From Limnobacter alexandrii (lineage in GTDB: Bacteria; Pseudomonadota; Gammaproteobacteria; Burkholderiales; Burkholderiaceae_B), in assembly GCF_005871185.1 (NCBI RefSeq), contig NZ_SWKN01000006.1, forward strand, positions 1,342,451 through 1,406,450: 64,000 nucleotides of DNA, given 5' to 3'. A program made the translations under genes and the position numbers. How positions within the stretch are numbered: position 1 is the stretch's first letter; the number at the start of each line of letters is the position of its first letter. Positions 1 to 8,115 of this stretch are shown one piece after another. The notes under the pieces were generated by a model that was given only the letters and a program-made list of their open reading frames with translations, made no database searches and was not told the origin of the DNA.

Positions 1-9
1 ATAAAATCA

Positions 10-47
10 AGGACTTAGCGTGAGTGATCCGCTAGGTCCTTTTTTTA
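10..47 (+). terminator. Rho-independent terminator of an upstream gene outside the window
   Basis: An 11-bp stem (AGGACTTAGCG pairing with CGCTAGGTCCT, one G-T pair) is followed directly by a run of seven T. It lies before the first gene and reads on the plus strand, so it probably ends a transcript entering from the left. Confidence 0.8.
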
Positions 48-166
48 TTCCTTGGCTACATGTGGCACGGCGAGTGTCAGCATCGTGTGTTAGTGTCAGA
101 TAGTCGACATTGGCTAATTCTCATCTGTTCTACACTTTCTGAAACACTCAGAAATTGGAGACAGAG

Positions 167-2437
167 ATGGGACAATTTGCCACTTATTTTGCGCGATTGT
201 GCGCCCCCCTATTGCTGGCCGGTTGTTTGGGTGGTGATAACGCGCCACCCACCCCAGGGTCTCGAGTTCAGCCCGGGCAATCCAATGCTCGGTTTGATCA
301 ATTCAGTATTGCCAATCAGTGTTTCTCAGTGGCCACGGTCGATAATCGCTTTTTGAATGCAAGCGACAGCGCTTACCGTGTTGACGTTGCGCCATCTCCC
401 TTCTATTTCAAGCCCAGTCGTTTGGGTCAATATTTGCTGTTCGATAGCAACGCCAGTTTTTTCGGACTTTCCAATTCCAACCCCTTTAACCAAGCGCAGC
501 TAGTCCAGTTCCTTAGAACTGGTTCAGATTTCCTGTCAGGTCTCGGTGATGTCTCGGAAGTGATCGAGCCTTTGAAACCATTGAGTGATGGCGTACGCCA
601 GGCAGGTGAAGCGCTGGGTGATGCGATTGATCAACAAAGTGCTGAATCATCCAGTGACGTAACACCAACTCCTCAAACAGAACCCAGCTTTCTGACTGTG
701 TGGGAAATCATTCCCGCATCACGCGAGAATTCATTTCGTTTCAAGCAGGTGGTTACTCAGCAATTCTTGACGGTTCAAGATGCCGAATTGGGCTTGGTGA
801 GCAGCGAGGCCGACTCCAGTGTTTTTGTTCTGCAGCCTGCTTCAGGTTGCGCGGTATTTCCAGAAGCGGAATTGAATGCAAGGGGTACGCCTTTCAAAGG
901 AACAACTTCAAGTGGGGAAGTAGTTGGCTGGGTGGATACTCACATTCACATTGGCGGTAGCGAAGCCTTGGGTGGCAAGCTTGCGCATGGTCGCCCCTTT
1001 CATCCATTCGGAATCACCAAGGCCTTGAACAGTTGTCAAGCCGACCACGGCCCGCAAGGTACCTTGGGCGTATTGGACAATTTGCTGGCCACAGGCAGCC
1101 CGGTGAATCAGCATGCCACCGATGGTTGGCCAACTTTCAGTTATTGGCCCAACCCAAAATCGCAGACTCATCATCAAACCTATTACATGTGGATGAAGCG
1201 CGCCTGGATGGGTGGGCAGCGCATTATGGTGAACCACTTTGTGGCCAATGAGGTGATTTGCCAAGTGTGGCCTTTGAAGGAGCATGACTGCGATGAAATG
1301 GAAAGCGTGAAATTGCAACGCCAGTTGCTGCTGGATTTGGAGGAATACGTTGACGCACAAGAAGGCGGCCCGGGCAAAGGTTGGTTTCGCATTGTTTATG
1401 ACAGTGCCACGGCGCGCGGTGTGATTGCGGATGGCAAGCTGGCTGTGGTGATGGGGATTGAAAACGAGAAGCTGTTTAACTGCGGCGAGTTCATGGGAAT
1501 GCCGGAGTGTACTGAGCAACAGGTACTGGAGCGTTTGGATGAATTTTATGCGTTGGGAATTCGCAGCGTGTTTCCGCTCCATATTTTTGACAATGCATTT
1601 GGCGGTACTGAAATTAGTCGGTTTACGAAAGACGCTGCATTGATGCAAGTGTTTAACGCCGGGAATGTGTGGGAAACAGGACACCCGTTTGCCAGCACCA
1701 CCTGCGAAGAAATTGACGCGGCCGAGCCTTCGACGGTGGACAGCAAAGACTATGGTTTGTTTGAATTGGCTTTGTTGCAATTGATGAATATTCCACCCAC
1801 GCCGGAGGCTGTGCCCGGGCGGGAATGTCAGCGCAATGCGCGTGGTCTGACCAAGCTGGGTGATTTCTTGATTGATGCACTTGCAAAAAAGGGTGTGATT
1901 GTTGAAACGGATCACATGGGGGCTTTGTCGCGTAAACGTGTATTGGCCATGATGAAAGAACGCGGCCTGCCGGTGGTCTCCGGACACTCGGGCACTATCA
2001 GTGCTGCGCGTGACAGCCAAGGTATTGTGGATTTGGGAGGATTGATTTCAAACCTGCCTGACAAACCTTCGCCAACCGCGGTGGAGTACATTCAAAAACT
2101 GTCCGCTTTGTATCCGCCCGGCAAAGCACCTGCCAGCGGCTTCGGTTCAGACATCAATGGCATTCACCAGCAGGCAGACCCACGCCCGGATGCGAGCGAG
2201 ACGCCTTTGGTATACCCCTTCAAGTCACCGATGGGCGATGTGGTGTTTGATCGCCAGAAAACCGGAGAGAGGGTTTACGACTTGAACACCGATGGTGTGG
2301 CGCATTATGGTTTGTATCCGGACTACATTGCAGACATGATGTTGCAGCCGGGCGGCAAGCCAGCGGTGGCCACGCTGTTCAGGTCGGCCGAGGCCTATTT
2401 GCAGTTGTGGGAAAAGGTCGAGAAATTCAAACAGTAA
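167..2437 (+). CDS. Peptidase M19 (membrane dipeptidase)-like lipoprotein
   Basis: A 756-residue exported protein. The ATG at 167 is preferred over the in-frame TTG at 155 because GGAG lies 6 bases before it. The N terminus is a lipoprotein signal ending in LLLAGC, so the protein is probably membrane-anchored. The C-terminal two thirds look like a metal-dependent TIM-barrel hydrolase of the renal-dipeptidase (M19) type: DTHIH at residues 257-261, then GIENEK, FPLHIFDNAFGG, ETDHMG, SGHSG and GFGSDING, which supply the expected Asp, His and Glu metal ligands in order. About 230 residues before the DTHIH motif are Ser/Pro/Gln-rich with no domain I recognise, making the protein much longer than a typical M19 enzyme (about 350-400). 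Substrate unknown; the metallohydrolase assignment is good, dipeptidase activity is inference. Confidence 0.75.
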   Translation: MGQFATYFARLCAPLLLAGCLGGDNAPPTPGSRVQPGQSNARFDQFSIANQCFSVATVDNRFLNASDSAYRVDVAPSPFYFKPSRLGQYLLFDSNASFFGLSNSNPFNQAQLVQFLRTGSDFLSGLGDVSEVIEPLKPLSDGVRQAGEALGDAIDQQSAESSSDVTPTPQTEPSFLTVWEIIPASRENSFRFKQVVTQQFLTVQDAELGLVSSEADSSVFVLQPASGCAVFPEAELNARGTPFKGTTSSGEVVGWVDTHIHIGGSEALGGKLAHGRPFHPFGITKALNSCQADHGPQGTLGVLDNLLATGSPVNQHATDGWPTFSYWPNPKSQTHHQTYYMWMKRAWMGGQRIMVNHFVANEVICQVWPLKEHDCDEMESVKLQRQLLLDLEEYVDAQEGGPGKGWFRIVYDSATARGVIADGKLAVVMGIENEKLFNCGEFMGMPECTEQQVLERLDEFYALGIRSVFPLHIFDNAFGGTEISRFTKDAALMQVFNAGNVWETGHPFASTTCEEIDAAEPSTVDSKDYGLFELALLQLMNIPPTPEAVPGRECQRNARGLTKLGDFLIDALAKKGVIVETDHMGALSRKRVLAMMKERGLPVVSGHSGTISAARDSQGIVDLGGLISNLPDKPSPTAVEYIQKLSALYPPGKAPASGFGSDINGIHQQADPRPDASETPLVYPFKSPMGDVVFDRQKTGERVYDLNTDGVAHYGLYPDYIADMMLQPGGKPAVATLFRSAEAYLQLWEKVEKFKQ

Positions 2438-2516
2438 GCCATTCCTGCATGTGGCGAGAATTTCTCAGGTGCATGGTGTTATTTTGTTCTGGGACAACTT
2501 TGAACTTCATCCACTT

Positions 2517-2924
2517 ATGATTAAAGAAAATAACAGCCACAGCATCGTTATCGGATACATTCTCTGGATTTTCGGATTCATGGGGGCGCACCGTTTTTAT
2601 TATGGCCGTCCCATCTCCGGCATCATTTGGTTTTTCACACTTGGCCTATTTTTGATCGGCTGGATTGTGGATCTGTTTTTGATACCCGGTATGGACAAAA
2701 GCGCAGATCGTCGCTTTTTGCAGGGCCCCATCAATTACAACATTGCCTGGGTGCTACTCACCTTCTTGGGCGTTTTTGGTATTCATCGCTTTTATCAGCG
2801 CAAATGGATCACAGGTTTGATTTACCTGCTGACTGTGGGTTTATTCGGTGTTGGAATTATCTACGACTGGTGCACACTCAACGATCAAATCGATGAGCTG
2901 CACCGTGATGGTCGTTTGAATTAA
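2517..2924 (+). CDS. TM2-domain membrane protein with two TM2 units
   Basis: 135 residues from the ATG at 2517. An earlier in-frame start at 2451 would add a polar, unrelated leader. Two copies of a TM2-type unit are visible: GAHRFYYGR at residues 23-31 and GIHRFYQRKW at 88-97, each preceded and followed by hydrophobic helices, giving about four membrane segments. The motif matches the [GA]-x-HRFY signature of TM2 proteins. The role of this family in bacteria is unclear. The gene sits alone between the M19-like gene and a convergent SRPBCC gene; the ribosome site is weak. Confidence 0.75.
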   Translation: MIKENNSHSIVIGYILWIFGFMGAHRFYYGRPISGIIWFFTLGLFLIGWIVDLFLIPGMDKSADRRFLQGPINYNIAWVLLTFLGVFGIHRFYQRKWITGLIYLLTVGLFGVGIIYDWCTLNDQIDELHRDGRLN

Positions 2925-2930
2925 TGGAAT

Positions 2931-3431
2931 TTATTTCACGGTGCCGAAATGCTTTTCGGTGTCGCGAATGAATCCATCGAACAGGGCCAGTTTGGCGGCG
3001 GGGCTGATCAGCTTCAGGGGCAGCCCCAGCCCAAAGCGGCCAGCCATTGCAAATTTCCACACGAAATGGCAACCCTCTTCAGCGGGGGTAACTTCATACA
3101 ACTCGGCGAACTGCTTGAATGCGGGCGCATTGGCCTGTTCCACGTAGAATGCGTGGCGTCGTTCTGCTTCGTCCCAAATGAAGAAGCGTTCTTTCAGTTT
3201 GATGGTGTTGAAGTTCGCCGACACTTCGCGGGTGGTACCAACCCGGAATGGGCGTTCGCTGGTGTACTGGCCGTCTAGTGCTTTGCACCAGGTCAATGGT
3301 TTGTCTGCCACCAAGCCTGCCCATACCTCATCGGCGGTGGCGTCGAGGTGCATTGAATATTCGAAGCGAAGTGGGGCGGTGTCGAAAAACGATTCGTCAG
3401 TGACCTTGTCGAGGTCGAACCAAATGGCCAT
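2931..3431 (-). CDS. SRPBCC (START-like/polyketide cyclase fold) protein
   Basis: 166 residues with no signal peptide. The pattern FEYSMHLDATADEVWAGL near the N terminus, a central FFIWDEAERRHAFYVEQ stretch and a C-terminal long helix (LISPAAKLALFDGFI) fit the SRPBCC ligand-binding fold, whose members bind small hydrophobic ligands in a deep pocket. The upstream minus-strand sequence has AAGGAGACACAAC before the ATG, a good ribosome site. It converges on the TM2 gene with a 6-base gap. The ligand cannot be predicted. Confidence 0.75.
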   Translation of the reverse strand: MAIWFDLDKVTDESFFDTAPLRFEYSMHLDATADEVWAGLVADKPLTWCKALDGQYTSERPFRVGTTREVSANFNTIKLKERFFIWDEAERRHAFYVEQANAPAFKQFAELYEVTPAEEGCHFVWKFAMAGRFGLGLPLKLISPAAKLALFDGFIRDTEKHFGTVK

Positions 3432-3493
3432 GTTGTGTCTCCTTGTTTTGTCTTATGATTCTACTGAAAGCAGTTGTAGCAAAGGTAGCACCC

Positions 3494-3682
3494 ATGGCAA
3501 AACGAAACTCCTTGAAGCAGGTCGAAAGCGCTGATCAATTGAGCAATCTTGATGAGTTGGTGGTTGACAAGCGGTATGGCAAACGTGCAAAGGCAAAAAA
3601 GGCACGGCGGAATCGCCATTATGAAAAACAGTTTCTGCGCAATGCAGTAACTTCGGGGATTCTTTCCGAAGAAGCCTCCTGA
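3494..3682 (+). CDS. Small basic hypothetical protein
   Basis: 62 residues starting at MAKRNSLKQ. The ATG at 3494 is chosen over the upstream 3443 start because AAAGG precedes it and the upstream extension overlaps the promoter region of the divergent SRPBCC gene. The middle is very Lys/Arg-rich (KRYGKRAKAKKARRNRHYEKQF), which suggests a nucleic-acid or ribosome-associated protein, but I recognise no family. No signal peptide or membrane segment. It is directly followed by the TTCAT repeat array of the next gene. Confidence 0.6.
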   Translation: MAKRNSLKQVESADQLSNLDELVVDKRYGKRAKAKKARRNRHYEKQFLRNAVTSGILSEEAS

Positions 3683-3694
3683 CATCTGAATCTT

Positions 3695-3732
3695 TTCATC
3701 TTGTATTCATCTTCCCGTGGCGTGTTATTCAT
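3695..3732 (+). promoter_or_regulatory. Phased TTCAT direct repeats (candidate OmpR-family operator)
   Basis: TTCAT occurs at 3695-3699, 3706-3710 and 3728-3732, so starts are 11 and 22 bases apart, one and two helical turns. The same arrangement precedes the porin at 4430 and the secreted protein at 8116, flanking the two-component pair at 5646-7981. Direct repeats with 11-bp phasing are typical of OmpR/PhoB-type response-regulator sites. Assignment to the local regulator is inference. Confidence 0.55.
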
Positions 3733-3827
3733 GAAATGGCACGGTTTAGGTTAAGGCTTGGCAATCAAACTGGTTTCCATGCAGACACGTTGCTGCACTT
3801 AACCGAGAAACTCACAGGAGAAATACC

Positions 3828-4193
3828 ATGAAAAAGATTGTTGCTCTTTCACTTGCACTTGGCTTCAGCGGCGCAGTAATGGCCAGTGATTTAACTTTCG
3901 GCGATGGCACATACCATGTTGTGAAGGAATCCAAGCAGTCCAGCCTGACTCGAGCCGAAGTGCTTTCCAAGACCGAAAGCACAAACGTGGCCAATGCACT
4001 GGATGGTTCAGTGACCCCCAGCTATGCACCCAGCACCATGCTGAGCCGCTCGGATGTGATCCGAAAGATGGAAGGCTTTGAGTATGCAGATTTTGGTGAT
4101 GCGACGAACCCGACTCCTTGGGTGAAGACGCGGGACGACAACAGTAATTTTGCGCAGGACGAAAGCAGCAAGCCTGCAACCAAAACCAACTGA
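3828..4193 (+). CDS. Small secreted hypothetical protein
   Basis: 121 residues with a clean Sec signal peptide (MKKIVALSLALGFSGAVMA, cut before SDLTF). A strong AGGAG site lies 9 bases before the ATG. The mature part contains two similar segments, SLTRAEVLSKTE and LSRSDVIRKME, resembling the short LTRAEV helices of small DUF4148-type periplasmic proteins of Burkholderiales, but the match is weak. It is preceded by the TTCAT repeat array and followed by a strong terminator, so it is a single-gene transcript probably co-regulated with the porin next to it. Function unknown. Confidence 0.75.
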   Translation: MKKIVALSLALGFSGAVMASDLTFGDGTYHVVKESKQSSLTRAEVLSKTESTNVANALDGSVTPSYAPSTMLSRSDVIRKMEGFEYADFGDATNPTPWVKTRDDNSNFAQDESSKPATKTN

Positions 4194-4227
4194 GCTGTCG
4201 GTTTTCGCTTCCTTCATCTCACACCCC

Positions 4228-4277
4228 AGGACTTTCACCAAGTCCTATTTTAGGCCCGAGCAATCGGGCCTTTTTTT
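4228..4277 (+). terminator. Tandem hairpins ending in a Rho-independent terminator
   Basis: A first hairpin AGGACTT-tcacc-AAGTCCT (4228-4246) is followed by GGCCCGA-gcaa-TCGGGCC (4253-4270) and seven T (4271-4277). The second is a textbook terminator for the small secreted protein gene and insulates it from the porin promoter. Confidence 0.85.
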
Positions 4278-4321
4278 ATTCCAAGCTTTTATATTTCAAC
4301 ATTGTGATTAAAAATAAACTT

Positions 4322-4381
4322 TTCATTTTGTGTTCATGCTGAAGCAGCTTGATCTTCATCGGGTATTCAGTGACCGTTCAT
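4322..4381 (+). promoter_or_regulatory. Array of five phased TTCAT/TTCAG repeats upstream of the porin
   Basis: TTCAT starts at 4322, 4333, 4355 and 4377 with TTCAG at 4366; every interval is 11 or 22 bases. All units lie on one face of the helix, 50-110 bases before the porin ATG. This is the fullest copy of the repeat seen at 3695 and 7984. A Pho-box-like 7-4-7 layout can be read from the first two units. Confidence 0.6.
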
Positions 4382-4429
4382 CTTGACCGACAACAATGGG
4401 GCTCCACATAAGTAACCAAGGAGTACCCG

Positions 4430-5539
4430 ATGAAAACGAGTTCTTGTTCCGTGCTGGCCTTGTTGATGCTTGGCGCAATTTCGACCAGTACTCATGCAGG
4501 CCAAGTGAGAACCGATGGCCAGGACATCATTCTTTCCACCAAAGGTGGATTGAAGCTTGAAACGGAAGACAAAAAAGCAGGCTTTCAGATTGGAGGTCGA
4601 CTTCACTGGGATTACACCCAGGATGAGACAAACACTGCTGCCAACGGCAATCAAACCCTTGACGATTTCGATGCACGCCGTGCCCGGATCGCCTTGCGTG
4701 GGCACTTCAATGACTTTGAGTACAAGGCCGAATTCAATATTGCTGAATCAGGTAACAGCGGTGGAAGCGCTGAAGACTTGTATGTGAGGTACAAGGGATT
4801 TGGCGAAATGGCTAACCTGACGATTGGTAAACAGCGCGTGCCTTTTGGCATGGATGTTTTGACCAGTTCAAACGACATCTCTTTGCTTGAGCGTTCCGCG
4901 ATGACAGAGCGTTACACTCTCGGACGTTCTGCCGGTCTCAAGCTGAGCGGCCGTGGCATGGATAAAAAATTCACTTATGGCATCGGTGTTTTCGAGGCTG
5001 ATGGAGATGGTGCCAATGACTTCCAGGATCAGGCCACGGCAGGTCGAGTGACATTTGCTCCTGTTCTGACCAAGGAAAGTGTTCTTCATTTTGGTGCTGG
5101 CTACCAAACGATCGGTGCTGCCGATCCGCTAGATGAAACGGATACCATGAATTTTGAAGTGGCAGGTGCTTTTGGTCCTTTCCATGCGCAGGCGGAGTAT
5201 TACGACTCCGATGTTGGCCCACAGAACTTCAATGGTTATTACGCGCAAGTCGGGTACATCCTGAATGGAGGCGGTATGCGTCCATACAGTGATGGCGTCT
5301 TCAAGCGGGTAAAAGCCGTACCTGGTGGCACTTGGGAAGTGACTGCCCGCTATGAAGAGGGAGATGGCCGTTTCAACGATGTTGGTTTGGCCTTTATCGA
5401 CGCCCAGCAAACTGCGTTGGGTTTGAACTATTACATGAATGATTCCGTAAAAATCGGTGTGAGTTACATGGACGCTAAAAGTAACACCAACGCCGACAAT
5501 GGCAATGAGCTGCGCATGCGTTTGCAGTTCACCTACTAA
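4430..5539 (+). CDS. Phosphate-selective-type (OprO/OprP family) outer-membrane porin
   Basis: 369 residues; Sec signal peptide cut after STHA. AAGGAGTACCCG precedes the ATG. The opening STKGGLKLETEDKKAGFQIGGRLHWD and the DDFDARRARIALRG, YKAEFNIAESG and IGKQRVPFGMD blocks are the usual OprO/OprP signatures, and the chain ends in Phe-Thr-Tyr as beta-barrels do. The family forms outer-membrane channels, some selective for phosphate or polyphosphate; selectivity here cannot be read from sequence. The gene is followed by the histidine kinase and preceded by five phased TTCAT repeats, so control by that system is likely. Confidence 0.85.
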   Translation: MKTSSCSVLALLMLGAISTSTHAGQVRTDGQDIILSTKGGLKLETEDKKAGFQIGGRLHWDYTQDETNTAANGNQTLDDFDARRARIALRGHFNDFEYKAEFNIAESGNSGGSAEDLYVRYKGFGEMANLTIGKQRVPFGMDVLTSSNDISLLERSAMTERYTLGRSAGLKLSGRGMDKKFTYGIGVFEADGDGANDFQDQATAGRVTFAPVLTKESVLHFGAGYQTIGAADPLDETDTMNFEVAGAFGPFHAQAEYYDSDVGPQNFNGYYAQVGYILNGGGMRPYSDGVFKRVKAVPGGTWEVTARYEEGDGRFNDVGLAFIDAQQTALGLNYYMNDSVKIGVSYMDAKSNTNADNGNELRMRLQFTY

Positions 5540-5645
5540 GGCGCTACAGCAAAATGAACGCCAGATTAACAAGCCGAAAAGTCTGGTGTTTATCACCAAT
5601 AATCCCTAGCATCTGGATGTTGATTTGATGCCCAAGGGAATATTG

Positions 5646-7259
5646 ATGTTCAAAACCCGGATTCTGCTGGCCTTTGTGGCTTTGGCATTGGTGGCGATTG
5701 CCCAAGGGGTAATCGGGTACTTTGCCATGGTCACGGCCAGTCAGAATGTTCAAAAAGGGCGTGTGGCCAATGAGTTGTTGGTGGGCTACATGGACCTCTT
5801 GTCCAACAAGCAATTGTTGAGAACCCAGTTGACCAATGAGATGACCGGGCTTGAGTCTGATCCACAGCAAAGCCAGGTGTACTACTACAACATGATTCGT
5901 GCGCTGGACACGCTGGATCGGCTTGCTGATACGGCCAAGAGTTTGACTGAAGGCAGTCAGGTGCTTTTGCCAGAGCATGATGAACGCGGCCAAAGTCTGA
6001 TTATTCTGCGCAAAGGCGTGGATCAGTTGGGCTCTGTAATGACCGCTTCATCATGGAAATTTGAGGCAGTTACTCCACAGGCCAAACGCCAAAAACTGGA
6101 TCAGATCTTTGATGTGTCTGAAGGGCAAGACTTGCGGGTCGCCTTGACCCAGAGTATTGCGAGAGAGCGTTTGATCACTGCGCGTGACCGCGCTGCTGCT
6201 GATGTGTCGCTCAATTTCATGACCAATGTTGTGGTTACAGCAACCATTGCGTTGGCTGCATTCATGGTGCTGCTGGCATTTTATTTTGTAAGGTCCCTGA
6301 GCAAGCCTGTCGATCGATTGATCAAAGGGGCTGAAGCTTTGCAAGCTGGAAATTTGAGTTATCGCATACCCGCCTTCGGTCGTGATGAGTTCTCGCAGGT
6401 GGCCCGCAGCATGAATGACATGGCGCGTGAAATCGCGCGGTTGCGTACTAACGATCAACAGGCCCGTGAGCAACTTGAATTGCAGGTGAGTGAGCGTACC
6501 AACGAATTGCAGGAGGCCTTGCATCGTCTGGAAAAAATTGAGTTGCGCCGCCGTCAAATGTTTGCAGACATCAGCCATGAGCTCAAAACACCAACGACAG
6601 CCATTCGAGGCGAGGCTGAGATCAGTTTGCGCCACGGTGGAAACAAGGCTGGAGAATGTAGGGAAACCTTGGAGCGCATTGTTCAATATACACAGCAGTT
6701 GAATTACATCGTTGACGACATGCTGACCCTGGCACGAAGTGATATTGATGCGCTTGTGCTAGATCGCAGGGCAGTGGATGTTTCAATGTTGTGTCATGAG
6801 TCGATCGCTTATTTTCGACCTCAGATCAGCCATAAGGGTTGTGTCGTCGAGGCGCAAATTCAGAGCGACAGTCTGGTGTTGGGCGATGCGCAGCGTTTGA
6901 AGCAAGTATTGAACATCATTTTGGACAATGCCATTCAATATGGCGGTTCCAACGCAGTAATACGGATCAGCACTGCTTCGGTGGAGGACGCAGAAAATAT
7001 GCGTCGCTGTAAAGTGACGATTGAAGACAATGGGCCGGGTATTCCAGAAAATGAGTTGGCTCGGGTATTTGAACGTCACTATCGGGGCACCACCGCAAAG
7101 CTACTCAGGCCGGATGGCAGTGGTCTGGGTCTGCCACTTGCGGCCGCAATTGTACGAGCACACCACGGCACCATCGATATAAGCAGCGAAGAGAATAAAG
7201 GGTGTAGGGTCACGGTGAATTTGCCAGCCTTTGATTCAATGATTGAGGATGCAGTATGA
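5646..7259 (+). CDS. Sensor histidine kinase with HAMP domain
   Basis: 537 residues from the ATG at 5646 (AAGGG 8 bases upstream). Transmembrane helix at about 5-28, a roughly 165-residue mostly helical periplasmic sensor region, a second helix at about 193-217, then a HAMP domain, a short coiled linker, a HisKA domain with FADISHELKTP (phospho-accepting His311) and an HATPase domain with the N box DNAIQYG, G1 box DNGPGIP and G2 box GSGLGLPLA. All catalytic boxes are intact. The signal is unknown. Its stop overlaps the start of the response regulator (ATGA-type), so the two are translationally coupled. Neighbouring secreted and outer-membrane genes with TTCAT repeats are the probable targets. 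Confidence 0.9.
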   Translation: MFKTRILLAFVALALVAIAQGVIGYFAMVTASQNVQKGRVANELLVGYMDLLSNKQLLRTQLTNEMTGLESDPQQSQVYYYNMIRALDTLDRLADTAKSLTEGSQVLLPEHDERGQSLIILRKGVDQLGSVMTASSWKFEAVTPQAKRQKLDQIFDVSEGQDLRVALTQSIARERLITARDRAAADVSLNFMTNVVVTATIALAAFMVLLAFYFVRSLSKPVDRLIKGAEALQAGNLSYRIPAFGRDEFSQVARSMNDMAREIARLRTNDQQAREQLELQVSERTNELQEALHRLEKIELRRRQMFADISHELKTPTTAIRGEAEISLRHGGNKAGECRETLERIVQYTQQLNYIVDDMLTLARSDIDALVLDRRAVDVSMLCHESIAYFRPQISHKGCVVEAQIQSDSLVLGDAQRLKQVLNIILDNAIQYGGSNAVIRISTASVEDAENMRRCKVTIEDNGPGIPENELARVFERHYRGTTAKLLRPDGSGLGLPLAAAIVRAHHGTIDISSEENKGCRVTVNLPAFDSMIEDAV

Positions 7260-7981
7260 AGGTGTTGATTGTTGAAGACGATGCGCGCGTATCCGGCTTT
7301 CTGGAGCGAGGTTTGAAAGCTGAGGGTTATCGCCCACAAGTGGCAAACAACGCCAGCTCGGGTATTTCAATGGCCAAGGCACTACAAAAAGAAGTGCGCG
7401 AAAACTTCGAAAGTGCGGTGCTGATACTGGACGTGATGTTGCCCGATGGTTCAGGGCTGGATGTTTGCCAAACCTTGCGTGCTGAAGGATTTTCCTTGCC
7501 CATCTTGATGCTGACGGCCTTGAATTCAGTGGAAGACCGCGTTGCTGGACTTCGCATGGGTGCAGATGATTACCTGGGCAAGCCTTTTGCATTCGATGAA
7601 ATCCTGGCCCGACTGGAAGCCTTGGGGCGTCGGGTTGGAAATGCGGCACCCAAGCAAGTCAGAAAGAATCTGGAGGTGGCTGATTTGAATCTGGATCTTG
7701 AGAAAATGCGTTTGTCCAGAGCCGGTCGCGAGATTCAATTGACCGCCAAAGAGCTGGCTTTGGTTGAGTTGTTGATGAGTGCACCGGGGCGCTTGTTCAG
7801 CCGTGAGCGGATTCTTTCCAATGTGTGGGGTGTGAACGAGGATCCGCTGACCAATGTGGTGGATGTGTACATTCGCCGCCTGCGTGCCAAGATTGATCTG
7901 GAGGGCATGCCACCCCTGATTCATACCCAGCGCGGCCTGGGCTATCGCTTGGAATCGCTGTCAGGCACTGATTCGCAGTGA
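7256..7981 (+). CDS. OmpR/PhoB-family response regulator
   Basis: 241 residues, overlapping the kinase gene by 4 bases. The receiver domain has VEDDARV with the acidic pair, phospho-accepting Asp59 in LILDVMLPDG, Thr in LMLTA and Lys in LGKPF. The receiver is about 7 residues longer than usual between the acidic pair and Asp59. The C-terminal half is a winged helix of the OmpR type (LTAKELALVELLM, FSRERILSNVWG, NVVDVYIRRLRAKID, IHTQRGLGYRL). The stop codon is immediately followed by two TTCAT units of the regulatory repeat, suggesting it controls the next gene and the upstream porin. Confidence 0.92.
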   Translation: MKVLIVEDDARVSGFLERGLKAEGYRPQVANNASSGISMAKALQKEVRENFESAVLILDVMLPDGSGLDVCQTLRAEGFSLPILMLTALNSVEDRVAGLRMGADDYLGKPFAFDEILARLEALGRRVGNAAPKQVRKNLEVADLNLDLEKMRLSRAGREIQLTAKELALVELLMSAPGRLFSRERILSNVWGVNEDPLTNVVDVYIRRLRAKIDLEGMPPLIHTQRGLGYRLESLSGTDSQ

Positions 7982-7983
7982 TG

Positions 7984-8069
7984 TTCATCTGGCGTTCATC
8001 TTGAATGCCAGAATGATTCATTGAGCAAGGAAGCTCCAGTTCATTTTGATCTCTCAAACTTGTGTTCAT
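7984..8069 (+). promoter_or_regulatory. Phased TTCAT repeats between the response regulator and the next gene
   Basis: TTCAT starts at 7984, 7995 and 8017 (11 then 22 bases apart), with further less well phased copies at 8040 and 8065. They begin right after the regulator stop codon and precede the secreted SnoaL-like gene at 8116. Same design as at 3695-3732 and 4322-4381. Confidence 0.55.
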
Positions 8070-8115
8070 GAAAAGCAACTGTTGTTTTTCGAGTTTGAAC
8101 CTCAAGGAGATCGTG

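Noticed and set aside
908-2020. A 370-codon minus-strand open frame inside the M19-like gene
   Set aside because: It is antisense to a gene with clear motifs and signal peptide, and its translation is His/Arg/Gln-rich without family features.
4322-4381. Calling the porin repeats a classical Pho box
   Set aside because: The spacing is Pho-box-like, but the units read TTCAT rather than TGTCAT/CTGTCA and the same units occur at genes with no phosphate link, so the local regulator is a better candidate.
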